Shown here piece after piece: positions 27,784 to 36,600 of a DNA stretch of 64,000 nt (position 1 is the stretch's first letter; each line of letters starts with the position of its first letter). Source of the stretch: Roseiarcus sp963751165 (GTDB taxonomy: Bacteria; Pseudomonadota; Alphaproteobacteria; Rhizobiales; Beijerinckiaceae). The stretch spans positions 93,766-157,765 of the forward strand of contig CAVVTP010000006.1 of NCBI GenBank assembly GCA_963751165.1, in the 5' to 3' direction. Under the pieces are notes generated by a model. It ran no database searches. It was not told the DNA's origin and saw only the letters and a program-made list of their open reading frames with translations. Position numbers and translations under genes: made by a program.

Positions 27784-29583
27784 ATGCCGATTCGCCGTCT
27801 GGATCCGCTTCTCGTCGATCGTATCGCCGCGGGCGAAGTGATTGAGCGGCCGGCCGCGGCAGTGAAAGAGCTGATCGAGAACGCCCTTGACGCCGGCGCG
27901 TCGGCGGTGGAGGTCGCGATCGAGGCAGGCGGGCGGCGCCTCATCCGCGTCGCCGACGACGGGCGCGGCATGGACGGAGCCGACCTCGTCCTTTCGGTCG
28001 AACGACATGCGACCTCGAAAATTCCCGAAGGGGATCTGGCCGCGATCACCACTTTCGGCTTTCGCGGCGAGGCCTTGCCCTCGATCGCCTCGGTGACGCG
28101 GCTCGAGATCCGCACCCGCGCGCAGGGCGCGCCGACGGCCCTGAGGCTCGTCGTCGAGGATGGGGCGAAGGGCCCGATCGAACCCTGCGCGGGAGGGATC
28201 GGAACGAGGGTCGAGGCGCGCGATCTCTTCGCCGCGACCCCGGCGAGGCTCAAGTTCCTGAAATCCGACCGGAGCGAAGCGCAGGCGGCGGCTGACGCGG
28301 TGAAGCGCCTCGCGCTCAGCCACCCCGAGACCCGTTTCGCCTTCGCAACTGACATCGGCTCGGGCTTCGACTGGCCGGCTGCTGGCGCCGGCGAAGCGGG
28401 AAGGGTCGAGCGCCTGCGCCAAGCGCTGGGCCGCGACTTCGCCGAGAATTCGCTCGGCCTCGATGCGGTGCGCGAGGGGGTTCGGCTCACCGGGCGGATC
28501 GGGCTCCCGACCTTCAGCCGGACGAACGCGCTCGCCCAGTACGTCTTCGTCAACGGCCGCGCGGTGCGCGACAAGACCCTCGCCGGGGCGGTCCGGGCGG
28601 CCTACATGGATTTCCTGCCCGCCGACCGGCACGCGATCGTCGCGCTGTTCGTCGAATGCAACTCGCGCGAGGTCGACGTCAACGTCCACCCTGCCAAGGC
28701 CGAAGTGCGCTTCCGCGACGCGGGCCTCGTGCGCGGTCTCGTTGTCGGAGCGGTCAAGCAGCGGCTCATGGAGGCGTTCCATCGCGCTTCGACCACCGGC
28801 GGGACGGCGACCGTACTCGCCTTGCGCCCGCCGCAGGCATTCCGGTCGGCGGCGCCGGCCCGCGGCTGGGACTGGCGCGCCTCTCCTGCCGCGCCTGCGC
28901 TGGCGCAAGGGCTCGCGCCGGGCTTCACCGAGCCGGCGCAGGCGCGCTTCGCATTCGCTCCCGCCGCGCCCCCGGTGGCTGAGCCCGAGCCAGGCGATCT
29001 TGCCGCCCCGCTCGGCGCGGCGCGGGCGCAGGTGCACAATTGCTATATCATCGCCCAGACGGCCGACGGGGTCGTCATCGTCGACCAGCACGCGGCTCAC
29101 GAGCGCATCGTCTACGAGACGCTTAAGCGCCAGCGCGAGGGACGGGGCATCGAGCGGCAGGTTCTCCTGACGCCGCTCGTCGTCGACCTCGACCCGGACG
29201 CCGCCGCGCTGATCGAGGCGCATGCCCAGGATCTCGCCGCGCTCGGGCTCATCGTCGAGGCCTTCGGCTACGGCGCGGTCCTGGTGCGCGAGGCGCCCGC
29301 CATTCTTGCAGCAGGGGATCTCGCCGGCTTGGTCCGCGACCTCGTCGCCGATCTCGCCGCCGAGGACGGGGCGCAGAGCCTCGCCCGTCGGCTCGATCGG
29401 TTTCTTGGGACGTTCGCCTGCCGCCATTCGGTGCGCGCGGGTCGGCCGTTGAAGCCTGAGGAGATGAACGCACTCTTGCGCGAGATGGAGGCGACGCCGG
29501 GGGCCGGCCAGTGCAACCATGGGCGCCCGACCTATGTCGAGCTGAAACTTGCCGACATCGAGCGCCTTTTCGGACGAAGGTAA
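27784..29583 (+). CDS. mutL: DNA mismatch repair protein MutL
   Basis: 599 residues from ATG 27784. The GHKL ATPase motifs are in the N-terminal third: ELIENALDAGASAVEV (motif I), VADDGRGMDGADLVL (II), and TTFGFRGEALPSIASV (III). The C-terminal domain has the metal-dependent endonuclease motif DQHAAHERIVYETL, with ACRHSVRAGRPLKPEEMNAL and QCNHGRPTYVEL completing the site. It is therefore a nicking-type MutL as in bacteria lacking MutH. The frame extends upstream of the ATG but without family similarity. Confidence 0.97.
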   Translation: MPIRRLDPLLVDRIAAGEVIERPAAAVKELIENALDAGASAVEVAIEAGGRRLIRVADDGRGMDGADLVLSVERHATSKIPEGDLAAITTFGFRGEALPSIASVTRLEIRTRAQGAPTALRLVVEDGAKGPIEPCAGGIGTRVEARDLFAATPARLKFLKSDRSEAQAAADAVKRLALSHPETRFAFATDIGSGFDWPAAGAGEAGRVERLRQALGRDFAENSLGLDAVREGVRLTGRIGLPTFSRTNALAQYVFVNGRAVRDKTLAGAVRAAYMDFLPADRHAIVALFVECNSREVDVNVHPAKAEVRFRDAGLVRGLVVGAVKQRLMEAFHRASTTGGTATVLALRPPQAFRSAAPARGWDWRASPAAPALAQGLAPGFTEPAQARFAFAPAAPPVAEPEPGDLAAPLGAARAQVHNCYIIAQTADGVVIVDQHAAHERIVYETLKRQREGRGIERQVLLTPLVVDLDPDAAALIEAHAQDLAALGLIVEAFGYGAVLVREAPAILAAGDLAGLVRDLVADLAAEDGAQSLARRLDRFLGTFACRHSVRAGRPLKPEEMNALLREMEATPGAGQCNHGRPTYVELKLADIERLFGRR

Positions 29584-29603
29584 CTTTTGGCCGCAATTCG
29601 TCA

Positions 29604-29625
29604 GGCCCTAAGGATTCTTAGGGCC
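29604..29625 (+). terminator. Stem-loop after mutL
   Basis: GGCCCTAAG (29604-29612), loop GATT, CTTAGGGCC (29617-29625): a perfect 9-bp stem 20 bases after the mutL stop. The following TTAG is only weakly U-rich, so it is a plausible but not ideal intrinsic terminator. Confidence 0.5.
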
Positions 29626-29771
29626 TTAGTTCGCGGCCGCGGGGACGGTTGGATGGAAAAGCCCAGTGACTATCGGCGATCGTGGGCCGACCGTTCACGT
29701 CGTCGCCGGCATGGAGCGTCCGCAGCTGCGTCTGAACGGACTTCGAATCTGGCCTGCACCCGGCAGCGCGC

Positions 29772-30434
29772 ATGAGCGATGCGTCGCGGATCGTCACCGT
29801 TTGGGACGTTCCCATAAGGCTCTTCCATTGGCTAGCCGCGGCGCTTGTGGCCGCGGCCTATGCGACCTGGCGATTGAACTGGATGGAGTGGCACGCGCGG
29901 GTCGGCGATGCGTTGCTCGCTTTGCTGCTGTTTCGACTGCTGTGGGGCTTTTTCGGCAGCGACACGGCGCGGTTCTCCCGCTTTGTCGCCTCGCCGCGGA
30001 TAGTGGCGCAACACCTGAAATTTGCGCTTTTGCGGGAGCCCGACCGGCAGATTGGTCATAACCCTGCCGGGGGCTGGATGGTGCTCCTCCTGCTCCTGCT
30101 GCTTCTTGTCGAGACGCTGACCGGCATTTACGTCGCCAACGACGTCGCCGATGTCGGACGGTTCACCGAGGTTGTCCCGGCCTCCGTCGCCAACGCGATC
30201 GAGACGTCGCACGCGATCGTCTGGGACGTGCTGCTGGCGGCGATCGTTCTGCATGTGCTGGCGATTTTCGGCTACGCTGCGGCGAAGGGACAGAACCTGT
30301 TGCGTCCGATGATCACCGGGACAAAGGTTATGCCGACGAACCTGCCCGCGCCACGGCTCGCAAGCCCGGCGCGGGCGGCGCTCCTGTTCGTCGGCGCCGC
30401 CGCCGCCACCGCCCTGATCGCCAACCTGCTGTAA
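29772..30434 (+). CDS. Cytochrome b561-like membrane protein
   Basis: 220 residues with four to five membrane helices and the family opening VTVWDVPIRLFHWLAAALVA, whose His is a haem ligand candidate. Further His ligands are in MEWHARVGDALLALLLFRLL, ETSHAIVWDVLLAAIVLHVL and near GHNPAGGWMVLL, matching the cytochrome b (N-terminal)/b6 domain that passes electrons between quinone and periplasmic haem proteins. No cytochrome c partner lies beside it. It converges on the CHRD gene with a 6-base gap. Confidence 0.88.
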   Translation: MSDASRIVTVWDVPIRLFHWLAAALVAAAYATWRLNWMEWHARVGDALLALLLFRLLWGFFGSDTARFSRFVASPRIVAQHLKFALLREPDRQIGHNPAGGWMVLLLLLLLLVETLTGIYVANDVADVGRFTEVVPASVANAIETSHAIVWDVLLAAIVLHVLAIFGYAAAKGQNLLRPMITGTKVMPTNLPAPRLASPARAALLFVGAAAATALIANLL

Positions 30435-30440
30435 TCCCGA

Positions 30441-30899
30441 TCAACCTTTCGGCGGGACCACCTGACCGCGGATCTCGCCCGCGGGATGCGATTGGGTGTG
30501 CACGTTCACGTACCACTCGCCGGCGAGGAACTGCTGCGCCTGCTGAGGAGTGAGCGTCGCATTGCCCGTTATCGGGCTTGAGGGTGGGGTCGTCTTGGAG
30601 GTGAGCCATATTACAACCGGCGCATTCTGGCCTTGCTTGGCGGGCCCATGGAAATGCGCCATCGTGACCGGACTCGACAGCCCACCATAGGTGATGTTCC
30701 AGGTCACCACCCGGGTCGACGGGTCCCAGGTTAGATCGGCTGTTCCGCTGCCGCTCGTGTCCACCGGCGGCACGCTTTGCGCCCCGGTCAGCGGAACCTT
30801 GAAGGAAACGGACGCAGCTTGAGCCGCCCCCGCCCACGCGAGCCCCATCGCCGAAACAACGGAAATGACAACTCGCCGAGAAATCCTAACGTCATCCAT
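30441..30899 (-). CDS. Secreted CHRD-domain protein
   Basis: 152 residues from ATG 30899 (GGGAGGC upstream). A signal peptide (SVVSAMGLAWAGAAQA) precedes one CHRD domain: VPLTGAQSVPPVDTSGSGTA, VTWNITYGGLSSPVTMAHFH, GEWYVNVHTQSHPAGEIRGQ. The HxHxxxxxGEIRGQ ending is the domain signature. CHRD proteins are exported and mostly uncharacterised; a metal- or superoxide-related role has been proposed for some. It is divergent to the histidine-kinase gene. Confidence 0.87.
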   Translation of the reverse strand: MDDVRISRRVVISVVSAMGLAWAGAAQAASVSFKVPLTGAQSVPPVDTSGSGTADLTWDPSTRVVTWNITYGGLSSPVTMAHFHGPAKQGQNAPVVIWLTSKTTPPSSPITGNATLTPQQAQQFLAGEWYVNVHTQSHPAGEIRGQVVPPKG

Positions 30900-31159
30900 C
30901 TTCGCCTCCCTTGGGCCGAACGCAACGAAGAGCCGACCATACACCAGGCCGAGGGACAGTTTCATCCACGATTTGCCACGAACCGAACGCCCTTTCACCG
31001 ACTTGCCGAGTATGTGATGATGCCGACGAGTGTGGAAGGGAGGGCGCGTGCAATGCGCCGCGGCTTCGCGGGGTCTATTTGCTTCGAATTTTCCTGCGGC
31101 CGTCAGCCTGGACCGCCGGTTGCGCTGGCGGAAGGGGCGATAGGCCGGTGGACTTGAAC

Positions 31160-32845
31160 ATGGCGCCGAACGTGTCGATCCGCGCACGACTGATCTTTCT
31201 TTCGATCCTGCTGCTCGCGATCCTCGCGGTCTCTTCCGCGCTTCTGGTCCGGGAACTGGCGCGCAACTCGCGAAGCCTCGCCGAAGAAGCGCAGCTTGTC
31301 TCCGTCGTCCGGAACGTGAATTCGGCCAGCAAGCATTTCGGCGATTTGAAGTACTGGGTGATCAACTCGGCCGTGTCGCAGCTCGCGCGGTCGCAACAGG
31401 CCGCCGCAGCCGCCAAGGAGCGACTCGATTCCGATCTGAAGGCGATTTCCGCAATCGATCCAGCGCTTGTCGCCTCCATCGGAGGCGAAGTCGACGTGAT
31501 GGCCGAATTGGCTCGTCAGGCGGGCGTAGCCTATTCGAGCGACGACAGCGCCGCCGGCAACGCCCTTCTGGAACAGGCCAAGAGTCACATTCAGAATATC
31601 GACGCAAAGATCGACAGGATCGTCGACCGCGTCGAGCAGCAGTCCGTGGCGCTGCGCAACGCGTCGACCAGCCAGGCGCAGCTCGCGGTCAAACTCGCGA
31701 TCATCGGAGGGATCGGCGCGCTGGCGCTGGCGTTCATCTTCACGGCGCTGACGGTGCGCTCGATCACCGTCCCCCTGAAACAATTGGACCGGAGCATAGC
31801 GGCGATCACGCACGGCAAACTCGACGTCCGGTTGCCGCCGGCGGGGGGCGACGAGATCGGGGCGATGACGACAACGCTTGGCATGCTTCGCGACAGCCTG
31901 ATCGAGCGCGATCGCCTCGAACGCGAGCGCGAACGCGCCGAATCCGAGATCCGCGCCGCGCGCGACACAGCCGAGGCGGCGCTGCACGACCTGAAGGCGG
32001 CCCAGGCCAGTCTGATCCAGGCGGAAAAGATGGCGTCGCTTGGCCAGCTGACGGCCGGGATCGCGCACGAGATCAAGAACCCGCTCAACTTCGTCAACAA
32101 TTTCGCCGGTCTTTCGGTCGAACTGCTCGACGAACTGAAGGAGGAGGCCGGGTCGGCGCTGGCTAAGCTCGGGGAGGAGAAGCGCGCCGTCGTGGATGAA
32201 ATCTTCGGCACCCTGACGAGCAACCTCGGGCGGATCGTCGAGCACGGGAAGCGCGCGGACAACATCGTCAAGAGCATGCTGGCGCATTCGCGCGAAGGCA
32301 GCGGCGCGCGGGAGAGCATCGACCTCAACGCCCTCGTCGAGGAATCGCTCAACCTCGCCTATCACGGAGCCCGCGCACAGGACCGGCACTTCAACGTCAC
32401 CCTGGAGCGCGCCTACGGCAGCGACATCGCGCCGCTCGAGCTCGTGCCGCAGGACATGACGCGGGTCCTGCTCAACCTTTTCGGCAACGGCTTCTACGCC
32501 GCGAACAAACGGCGGCAGGAGGCGGGCGACGGGCCTTTCGAACCGGTGCTGAAGGTGACCACGCGGGAGCTCGGCGACGCGGTCGAGGTCCGGGTGCGCG
32601 ACAACGGCGTCGGCATTCCGGCCGATATCAGGGACAAGCTCTTCCAGCCGTTCTTCACCACCAAGCCGACCGGCGAAGGCACCGGGCTCGGCCTGTCGAT
32701 CAGTTACGACATCGTAACGCACGGGCACGGCGGCGCGATCAAGGTCGCAAGCGAGGTCGGCGCGTTCACTGAGTTCACGGTCCGTCTGCCGCGGCGCTTC
32801 GCGGCCGGGGTGACGCCGGCTCCGGGCGCGAGAGCCGGGTCGTGA
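31160..32845 (+). CDS. Membrane sensor histidine kinase
   Basis: 561 residues. Layout: TM1 (LIFLSILLLAILAVSSALLV), a ~150-residue helical periplasmic sensor, TM2 (LAIIGGIGALALAFIFTALT), HAMP (about 205-260), a coiled coil, then the HisKA H-box LTAGIAHEIKNPLNFVNNFA (phospho-His near residue 305) and HATPase: N-box VLLNLFGNGFYAAN, G1 DNGVGIP, G2 TGEGTGLGLSISYDIV. ATG 31160 precedes TM1 directly. Its stop overlaps (GTGA) the start of a response-regulator gene that is cut off after about 20 codons, so the partner is lost at this locus. Confidence 0.93.
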   Translation: MAPNVSIRARLIFLSILLLAILAVSSALLVRELARNSRSLAEEAQLVSVVRNVNSASKHFGDLKYWVINSAVSQLARSQQAAAAAKERLDSDLKAISAIDPALVASIGGEVDVMAELARQAGVAYSSDDSAAGNALLEQAKSHIQNIDAKIDRIVDRVEQQSVALRNASTSQAQLAVKLAIIGGIGALALAFIFTALTVRSITVPLKQLDRSIAAITHGKLDVRLPPAGGDEIGAMTTTLGMLRDSLIERDRLERERERAESEIRAARDTAEAALHDLKAAQASLIQAEKMASLGQLTAGIAHEIKNPLNFVNNFAGLSVELLDELKEEAGSALAKLGEEKRAVVDEIFGTLTSNLGRIVEHGKRADNIVKSMLAHSREGSGARESIDLNALVEESLNLAYHGARAQDRHFNVTLERAYGSDIAPLELVPQDMTRVLLNLFGNGFYAANKRRQEAGDGPFEPVLKVTTRELGDAVEVRVRDNGVGIPADIRDKLFQPFFTTKPTGEGTGLGLSISYDIVTHGHGGAIKVASEVGAFTEFTVRLPRRFAAGVTPAPGARAGS

Positions 32846-32910
32846 CCGCAATCATTCTCATCGTCGATGATCTCGGGAGCGATCGGGACCTCGTGGAGGA
32901 TTCGGAACGT
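32842..32910 (+). pseudogene. Truncated response regulator
   Basis: GTG 32842, overlapping the kinase stop, begins VTAIILIVDDLGSDRDLVED, which has the beta-1/acidic-pair opening of a receiver domain. After about 25 codons similarity ends; the frame runs through the TTCCCTGC palindrome and stops inside the IS at 33018. No continuation is found beyond the IS (34409 onward), so the regulator was removed by a rearrangement at the repeat, not merely interrupted by the IS. Confidence 0.6.
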
Positions 32911-32950
32911 TGGCGTGCGAGCCCGTGTTCAGGCATTCGAGCGCGGCCAA

Positions 32951-32968
32951 TTCCCTGCGTGCAGGGAA
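32951..32968. repeat. TTCCCTGC palindrome beside IS3 copy 2
   Basis: TTCCCTGC-GT-GCAGGGAA is a perfect 8-bp inverted repeat ten bases before the IS. It belongs to the same motif family as the units next to IS copy 1 and those at 34487-34565. Confidence 0.65.
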
Positions 32969-33039
32969 AAAAGCAGAGTGGAGTGCGCCCATTAACTGAG
33001 ACACTTTTAATTGGGTGACATGGCTTCCGAGGAGGAACC

Positions 33040-33480
33040 ATGTCGAAACGAACGCTGCGAGTATTTTCAAGGGAGTTCAAGCACCGGACGGTGCTTCGTC
33101 TTGAGAAGGGGGAGAGAGTAGGCCCGGTGGCCGAAGAGGCCGGGGTCAAGTCCCAGCTTTTGTATGACTGGTGGGCGGCCTATCGGGCGATGGGGGTTGC
33201 TGGGCTGAGCCGCAAGCGGGGACGGAAGCCCGGTTGGAGGCGAAGCCAGGCGTCGGCGGGTTTGGCGTCGTCCGATGCGGCGTCCTCTTCGGACGCCGCC
33301 TCGTCCTCCGCCAAGCCCGCCGACGAGCTCGCCCAAGCCAGGGCGCGCCTTGCCGAACTCGAGCGCCTGGTCGGCCGGCAGCAAGTGGATCTGCATTTTT
33401 TTCGCGAAGCCTTGCGGCTCTGGGACGCGACCAGCCAGGAAAGCGGCGCGCCCACCTCTACGCGGTCATCGGGGGAATGA
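33040..33480 (+). CDS. IS3-family transposase OrfA (copy 2)
   Basis: 146 residues, identical in translation to the copy-1 OrfA. HTH in SREFKHRTVLRLEKGERVGP and LLYDWWAAYRAMG, then the leucine-zipper helix. Seven consecutive T at 33396-33402 within the HFFREA codons could be the site of programmed -1 frameshifting into orfB, whose frame is open from 33171. Confidence 0.93.
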   Translation: MSKRTLRVFSREFKHRTVLRLEKGERVGPVAEEAGVKSQLLYDWWAAYRAMGVAGLSRKRGRKPGWRRSQASAGLASSDAASSSDAASSSAKPADELAQARARLAELERLVGRQQVDLHFFREALRLWDATSQESGAPTSTRSSGE

Positions 33481-34379
33481 TCGCCGTCGAGCCGCAAGGC
33501 TTTCTCACGGACGACGCCACCGTCGAGCGCCTGTGCGCGTTGGGCGGCGTGTCGCGCGCCGGCTACTATCGGCATTTCGGGCCCCATCCGGCCAAGCGCG
33601 ACGACGCCGACTTGCGCGATCTCATCCAAAAGATTGCACTCGACAACCGCTGCTACGGCTATCGCCGCATCGCCCAAGAGCTCAGGCGCCAAGGCCTGAT
33701 CGTCAACGACAAGCGGGTGCGCAGACTGACGCGCGAGGACAATCTTCTGAGCCAACGCGCCAAGCCCTTCGTCCCGGCCACCACGATGAGCCGGCACGGC
33801 TTCGCCATCGTCCCCAACCTGACGCGCGGCCTCGTTCCCACCGGGCTCGATCAGATCTGGGTCGCCGACATCACCTATGTGCGGCTGGCGGAGGGCTTCG
33901 TCTATCTGGCGGCGATCCTCGACGCCTTCTCGCGCAAGGTCATCGGCTGGGCGATCGCCGACCATCTCGAGGCCAGTCTGGCGATCGAGGCTCTCGACAT
34001 GGCGCTCGCCGCCCGAAATCCTGCGCCTGACAGCCTCATCCACCATTCCGATCGCGGCGTGCAATACGCCTGCGGCGCATATCAAGAGCAACTCGAAAAG
34101 CATAAGATCGCCGCCAGCATGAGCCGGGTGGGCAATCCTTATGACAACGCCAAGGCGGAGAGCTTCATGAAGACGCTGAAAACCGAGGAGGTCGAAGCCA
34201 AAACCTATCTCGACCTCGACGACGCCCGCCGTCAGATCGGCGCCTTCATCGACACCATCTATAATAAGAAGCGCCTGCACTCGGCGCTCGGCTACAAACC
34301 CCCGATCGAGTTCGAAGCCGAACTCCGCCGGGACAACTGCAACCGGGCAAACCAGGACAAAGCCTTGTCAGTCAATTAG
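33477..34379 (+). CDS. IS3-family transposase OrfB (copy 2)
   Basis: 300 residues, identical in translation to copy 1, with the DDE residues in WVADITYVRL, HHSDRGVQYA and NPYDNAKAESFMKTL. ATG 33477 overlaps the orfA stop by 4 bases. All motifs are intact, so both copies should be active or mutually complementing. Confidence 0.95.
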   Translation: MIAVEPQGFLTDDATVERLCALGGVSRAGYYRHFGPHPAKRDDADLRDLIQKIALDNRCYGYRRIAQELRRQGLIVNDKRVRRLTREDNLLSQRAKPFVPATTMSRHGFAIVPNLTRGLVPTGLDQIWVADITYVRLAEGFVYLAAILDAFSRKVIGWAIADHLEASLAIEALDMALAARNPAPDSLIHHSDRGVQYACGAYQEQLEKHKIAASMSRVGNPYDNAKAESFMKTLKTEEVEAKTYLDLDDARRQIGAFIDTIYNKKRLHSALGYKPPIEFEAELRRDNCNRANQDKALSVN

Positions 34380-34472
34380 CTTGTGTCTCAGCGATGGGGC
34401 GCAGTCCAAGAGAATTTCTTCTGTTTCGGCCGATTTTCGGAAAAACCGTCCGCGAAAGGCCAACAATTCGAG

Positions 34473-34565
34473 CCGCTTCCAGCAAAATTCCCTACTCGGC
34501 CGAACAGGGTATTTTTTCGCCAAGCAGGGAATTGAAATTCCCTGCTCCGCCGAGAGCAGGGATAA
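34473..34565. repeat. TTCCCT/AGGGAA repeat cluster right of IS3 copy 2
   Basis: In about 90 bases there are AAAATTCCCTACTCGGCCG, AACAGGGTATTTTTTCGCC, and the perfect palindrome GCAGGGAATT-GA-AATTCCCTGC (34524-34545), followed by GAGCAGGGATAA. Such AATTCCCTG/CAGGGAATT arrays are a dispersed non-coding repeat in Rhizobiales genomes (from memory). The IS sits inside this array, since a further TTCCCTGC palindrome lies on its other side. Confidence 0.6.
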
Positions 34566-34661
34566 CTCGGCGTCTGGCGTTCCGCCAGTTCCGCGTGGAG
34601 GCGCAGGCGGCCGAAAAGTTGCTTCACGATCGCCGACAGGAGACGCGGCGGTTCGACAAGG

Positions 34662-34970
34662 CTAAATCAAATCAATCCGCACGTGAGCGACGCCCGCCTG
34701 CCGGAAGCCGAGCGCGACGGCCGCTTCGACGGAAACGTCGATGATTCGGCCGCGGATGAACGGGCCGCGGCCAACGATGGTGACAATCGCGCTGCGGCCG
34801 TTGTCGAGGTTCACGACCCGCACCTGAGATCCCACCGGCAGGCTGCGATGCGCAGCGGTCATTCCCGGGTGATGGGAATAGTGAAAATAGGACGCCAATC
34901 CCCGTTCCGCCGCGGAGGCTGCGCCGGTAAATCCCAGGAGAATCCCGCAGGAAAGAACGACATTTCTCAT
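34662..34970 (-). CDS. RlpA-like double-psi beta-barrel secreted protein
   Basis: 102 residues with a signal peptide (SCGILLGFTGAASAAERG). The mature part is a minimal DPBB: GLASYFHYSHHPGMTAAHRS, LPVGSQVRVVNLDNGRSAIV, GRGPFIRGRIIDVSVEAAVA, LGFRQAGVAHVRIDLI. In lytic RlpA proteins the motif before GPF is NDRGPF with the catalytic Asp; here it reads VGRGPF, so glycan cleavage is doubtful. There is no SPOR domain. Confidence 0.85.
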   Translation of the reverse strand: MRNVVLSCGILLGFTGAASAAERGLASYFHYSHHPGMTAAHRSLPVGSQVRVVNLDNGRSAIVTIVGRGPFIRGRIIDVSVEAAVALGFRQAGVAHVRIDLI

Positions 34971-35562
34971 CTTCCCATCCCTTTAGCCTCGCCCTGCCCG
35001 TTCGTGGCCAGTAAAATAACAGTCCTGATGCCATGAAGCGCCACCTAAGCTTGACACCATCGAGCAGGTTTTCTCGGTGTGAACGGGCAAATACCTGCGC
35101 AATCCGACGATGGACTATGACAATCCTCTTTGAGTCGCGCAACCCGTGTGACCAGCGCTCAGCTGTCGCGCGATTTGTACTGGTATGCTCGAAGCGTATT
35201 TCGGACCAGAAGGAACTCGACCGGGAGCGCCCGGGGAGATCGTTAACGTTCTGGCCGAAGGCGAAACAATAGTCCCGTCTGGCCCCCCTTCCGCTCCGCA
35301 ATTCCCGAGCCACCGCATTGACAATCCTGTCCGGCCATGGTTTTCGAAAAGCTCGTCGGCCGCGCCCCTTGCGCCTGGCGCCGGAACCCGTGTCGATGCC
35401 GCGTCTCGCCAAAACGATGACGATGAGGTTTCGCCCCGTCAAAGGCGGGACGAACGGCTGAACGCGCCTTCCGCTCCGGCTCCTCCCTCGGCGGGGCGCC
35501 GGGGTTGAGGTCCTGTCATGGGCCGTCGCGGGGAGGCCAGGAGCCAGAAGGAAGCTTTCCAA
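34971..35562. other. Gene-free interval before asd
   Basis: Nearly 600 bases with no reading frame I can support by similarity or composition. It must contain the divergent promoters of the RlpA-like gene and asd. GGAAGC at 35550-35555 is a weak ribosome site for the asd start. Confidence 0.4.
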
Positions 35563-36600
35563 ATGTCAGGCTATAAGGTCGCAGTCGCCGGGGCCACCGG
35601 CAATGTCGGCCGCGAGATGCTCGCTATCCTCGCCGAGCGCCGCTTTCCTATCTCCGAAGTGGTCGCGCTCGCTTCGACCAGCTCGATCGGCAAAGAAGTG
35701 TCGTTCGGCGACGGGACGCTGAAGTGCAAGGCGCTCGACCACTACGACTTTTCCGACACGGACATCTGCCTCATGTCGGCCGGTGGGGCGGTGTCCAAAG
35801 AGGTCTCGCCCAGAATCGGCGCCAAGGGCTGCGTCGTCATCGACAATTCGTCGGCCTGGCGGATGGACCCGGACGTGCCCCTCGTCGTGCCGGAGGTCAA
35901 TGCCGCCGCGGCCAGGGGCTTCGTCAACAAGTACATCATCGCCAACCCGAACTGCTCGACCGCCCAGCTGGTCGTGGCGCTGAAGCCGCTGCACGACCGC
36001 GCCGTCATCAGGCGGGTCGTGGTCGCCACCTACCAGTCGGTGTCGGGCGCGGGCAAGGAGGCGATGGACGAACTCTTCTCGCAGACCCGGGCGGTGTTCG
36101 TCTCCGATCCGATCGAGCCGAAGAAGTTCCCCAAGCGCATCGCCTTCAACGTCATTCCCGAGATCGACGTGTTCATGGACGACGGGTCGACCAAGGAAGA
36201 ATGGAAGATGGTGGCCGAAACGAAGAAGATTCTCGATCCGAAGATCAAGTTGACCGCGACTTGCGTGCGCGTGCCGGTCTTCATCGGTCATTCCGAGGCG
36301 GTCAACATCGAATTCGAGAAGCCGATCAGCGCCGAGGAGGCGCGGCGGATTCTGCGCGAGGCGCCGGGCTGCCTCGTCATCGACCGGCGCGAGCCCGGTG
36401 GCTACGTCACCCCCCACGAGGCCGCCGGCGAGGACGCGACCTATATCAGCCGCATCCGCGAAGACCCGACAGTCGAGAACGGCCTCAACCTCTGGTGCGT
36501 CTCCGACAACCTCAGGAAGGGCGCGGCCCTGAACGCCGTGCAGATCGCCGAAGTGTTGGCCAACCGTGGCTGGCTGAGGCCCAAAACCAAGGCGGCGTGA
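35563..36600 (+). CDS. asd: Aspartate-semialdehyde dehydrogenase
   Basis: 345 residues from ATG 35563. It reduces aspartyl phosphate to the semialdehyde for lysine/diaminopimelate, threonine and methionine synthesis. NADP motif VAVAGATGNVGREMLAILAE (about residues 5-24), the catalytic Cys in NPNCSTAQLVVALKPLH (about 130), and the substrate-binding RVPVFIGHSEAVNIEFE with the active-site His. Length and ending match the family. The frame is open 15 codons upstream but without similarity. Confidence 0.97.
   Translation: MSGYKVAVAGATGNVGREMLAILAERRFPISEVVALASTSSIGKEVSFGDGTLKCKALDHYDFSDTDICLMSAGGAVSKEVSPRIGAKGCVVIDNSSAWRMDPDVPLVVPEVNAAAARGFVNKYIIANPNCSTAQLVVALKPLHDRAVIRRVVVATYQSVSGAGKEAMDELFSQTRAVFVSDPIEPKKFPKRIAFNVIPEIDVFMDDGSTKEEWKMVAETKKILDPKIKLTATCVRVPVFIGHSEAVNIEFEKPISAEEARRILREAPGCLVIDRREPGGYVTPHEAAGEDATYISRIREDPTVENGLNLWCVSDNLRKGAALNAVQIAEVLANRGWLRPKTKAA

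Larger units (their letters stand above)
32979..34408 (+). mobile_element. IS3-family insertion sequence, copy 2 (1430 bp)
   Basis: It has the same inverted-repeat ends as copy 1 (TGGAGTGCGCCC inward from 32979, TGGACTGCGCCCC inward from 34408), the same length and the same translations. The flanks carry the 4-bp duplication AGAG (32975-32978 and 34409-34412). The orientation is opposite to copy 1, with 13.3 kb between them. Identity of the two copies implies recent movement in this genome. Confidence 0.93.

Noticed and set aside
18233..34408. The two IS3 copies as ends of one composite transposon
   Set aside because: Each copy has its own complete 4-bp target duplication (CCTG and AGAG), so they inserted separately and the 13.3 kb between them is ordinary chromosome.
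35185..35508. Possible 107-residue gene upstream of asd
   Set aside because: Pro/Ser/Ala/Arg composition of a random GC-rich frame, no ribosome site and no motif.
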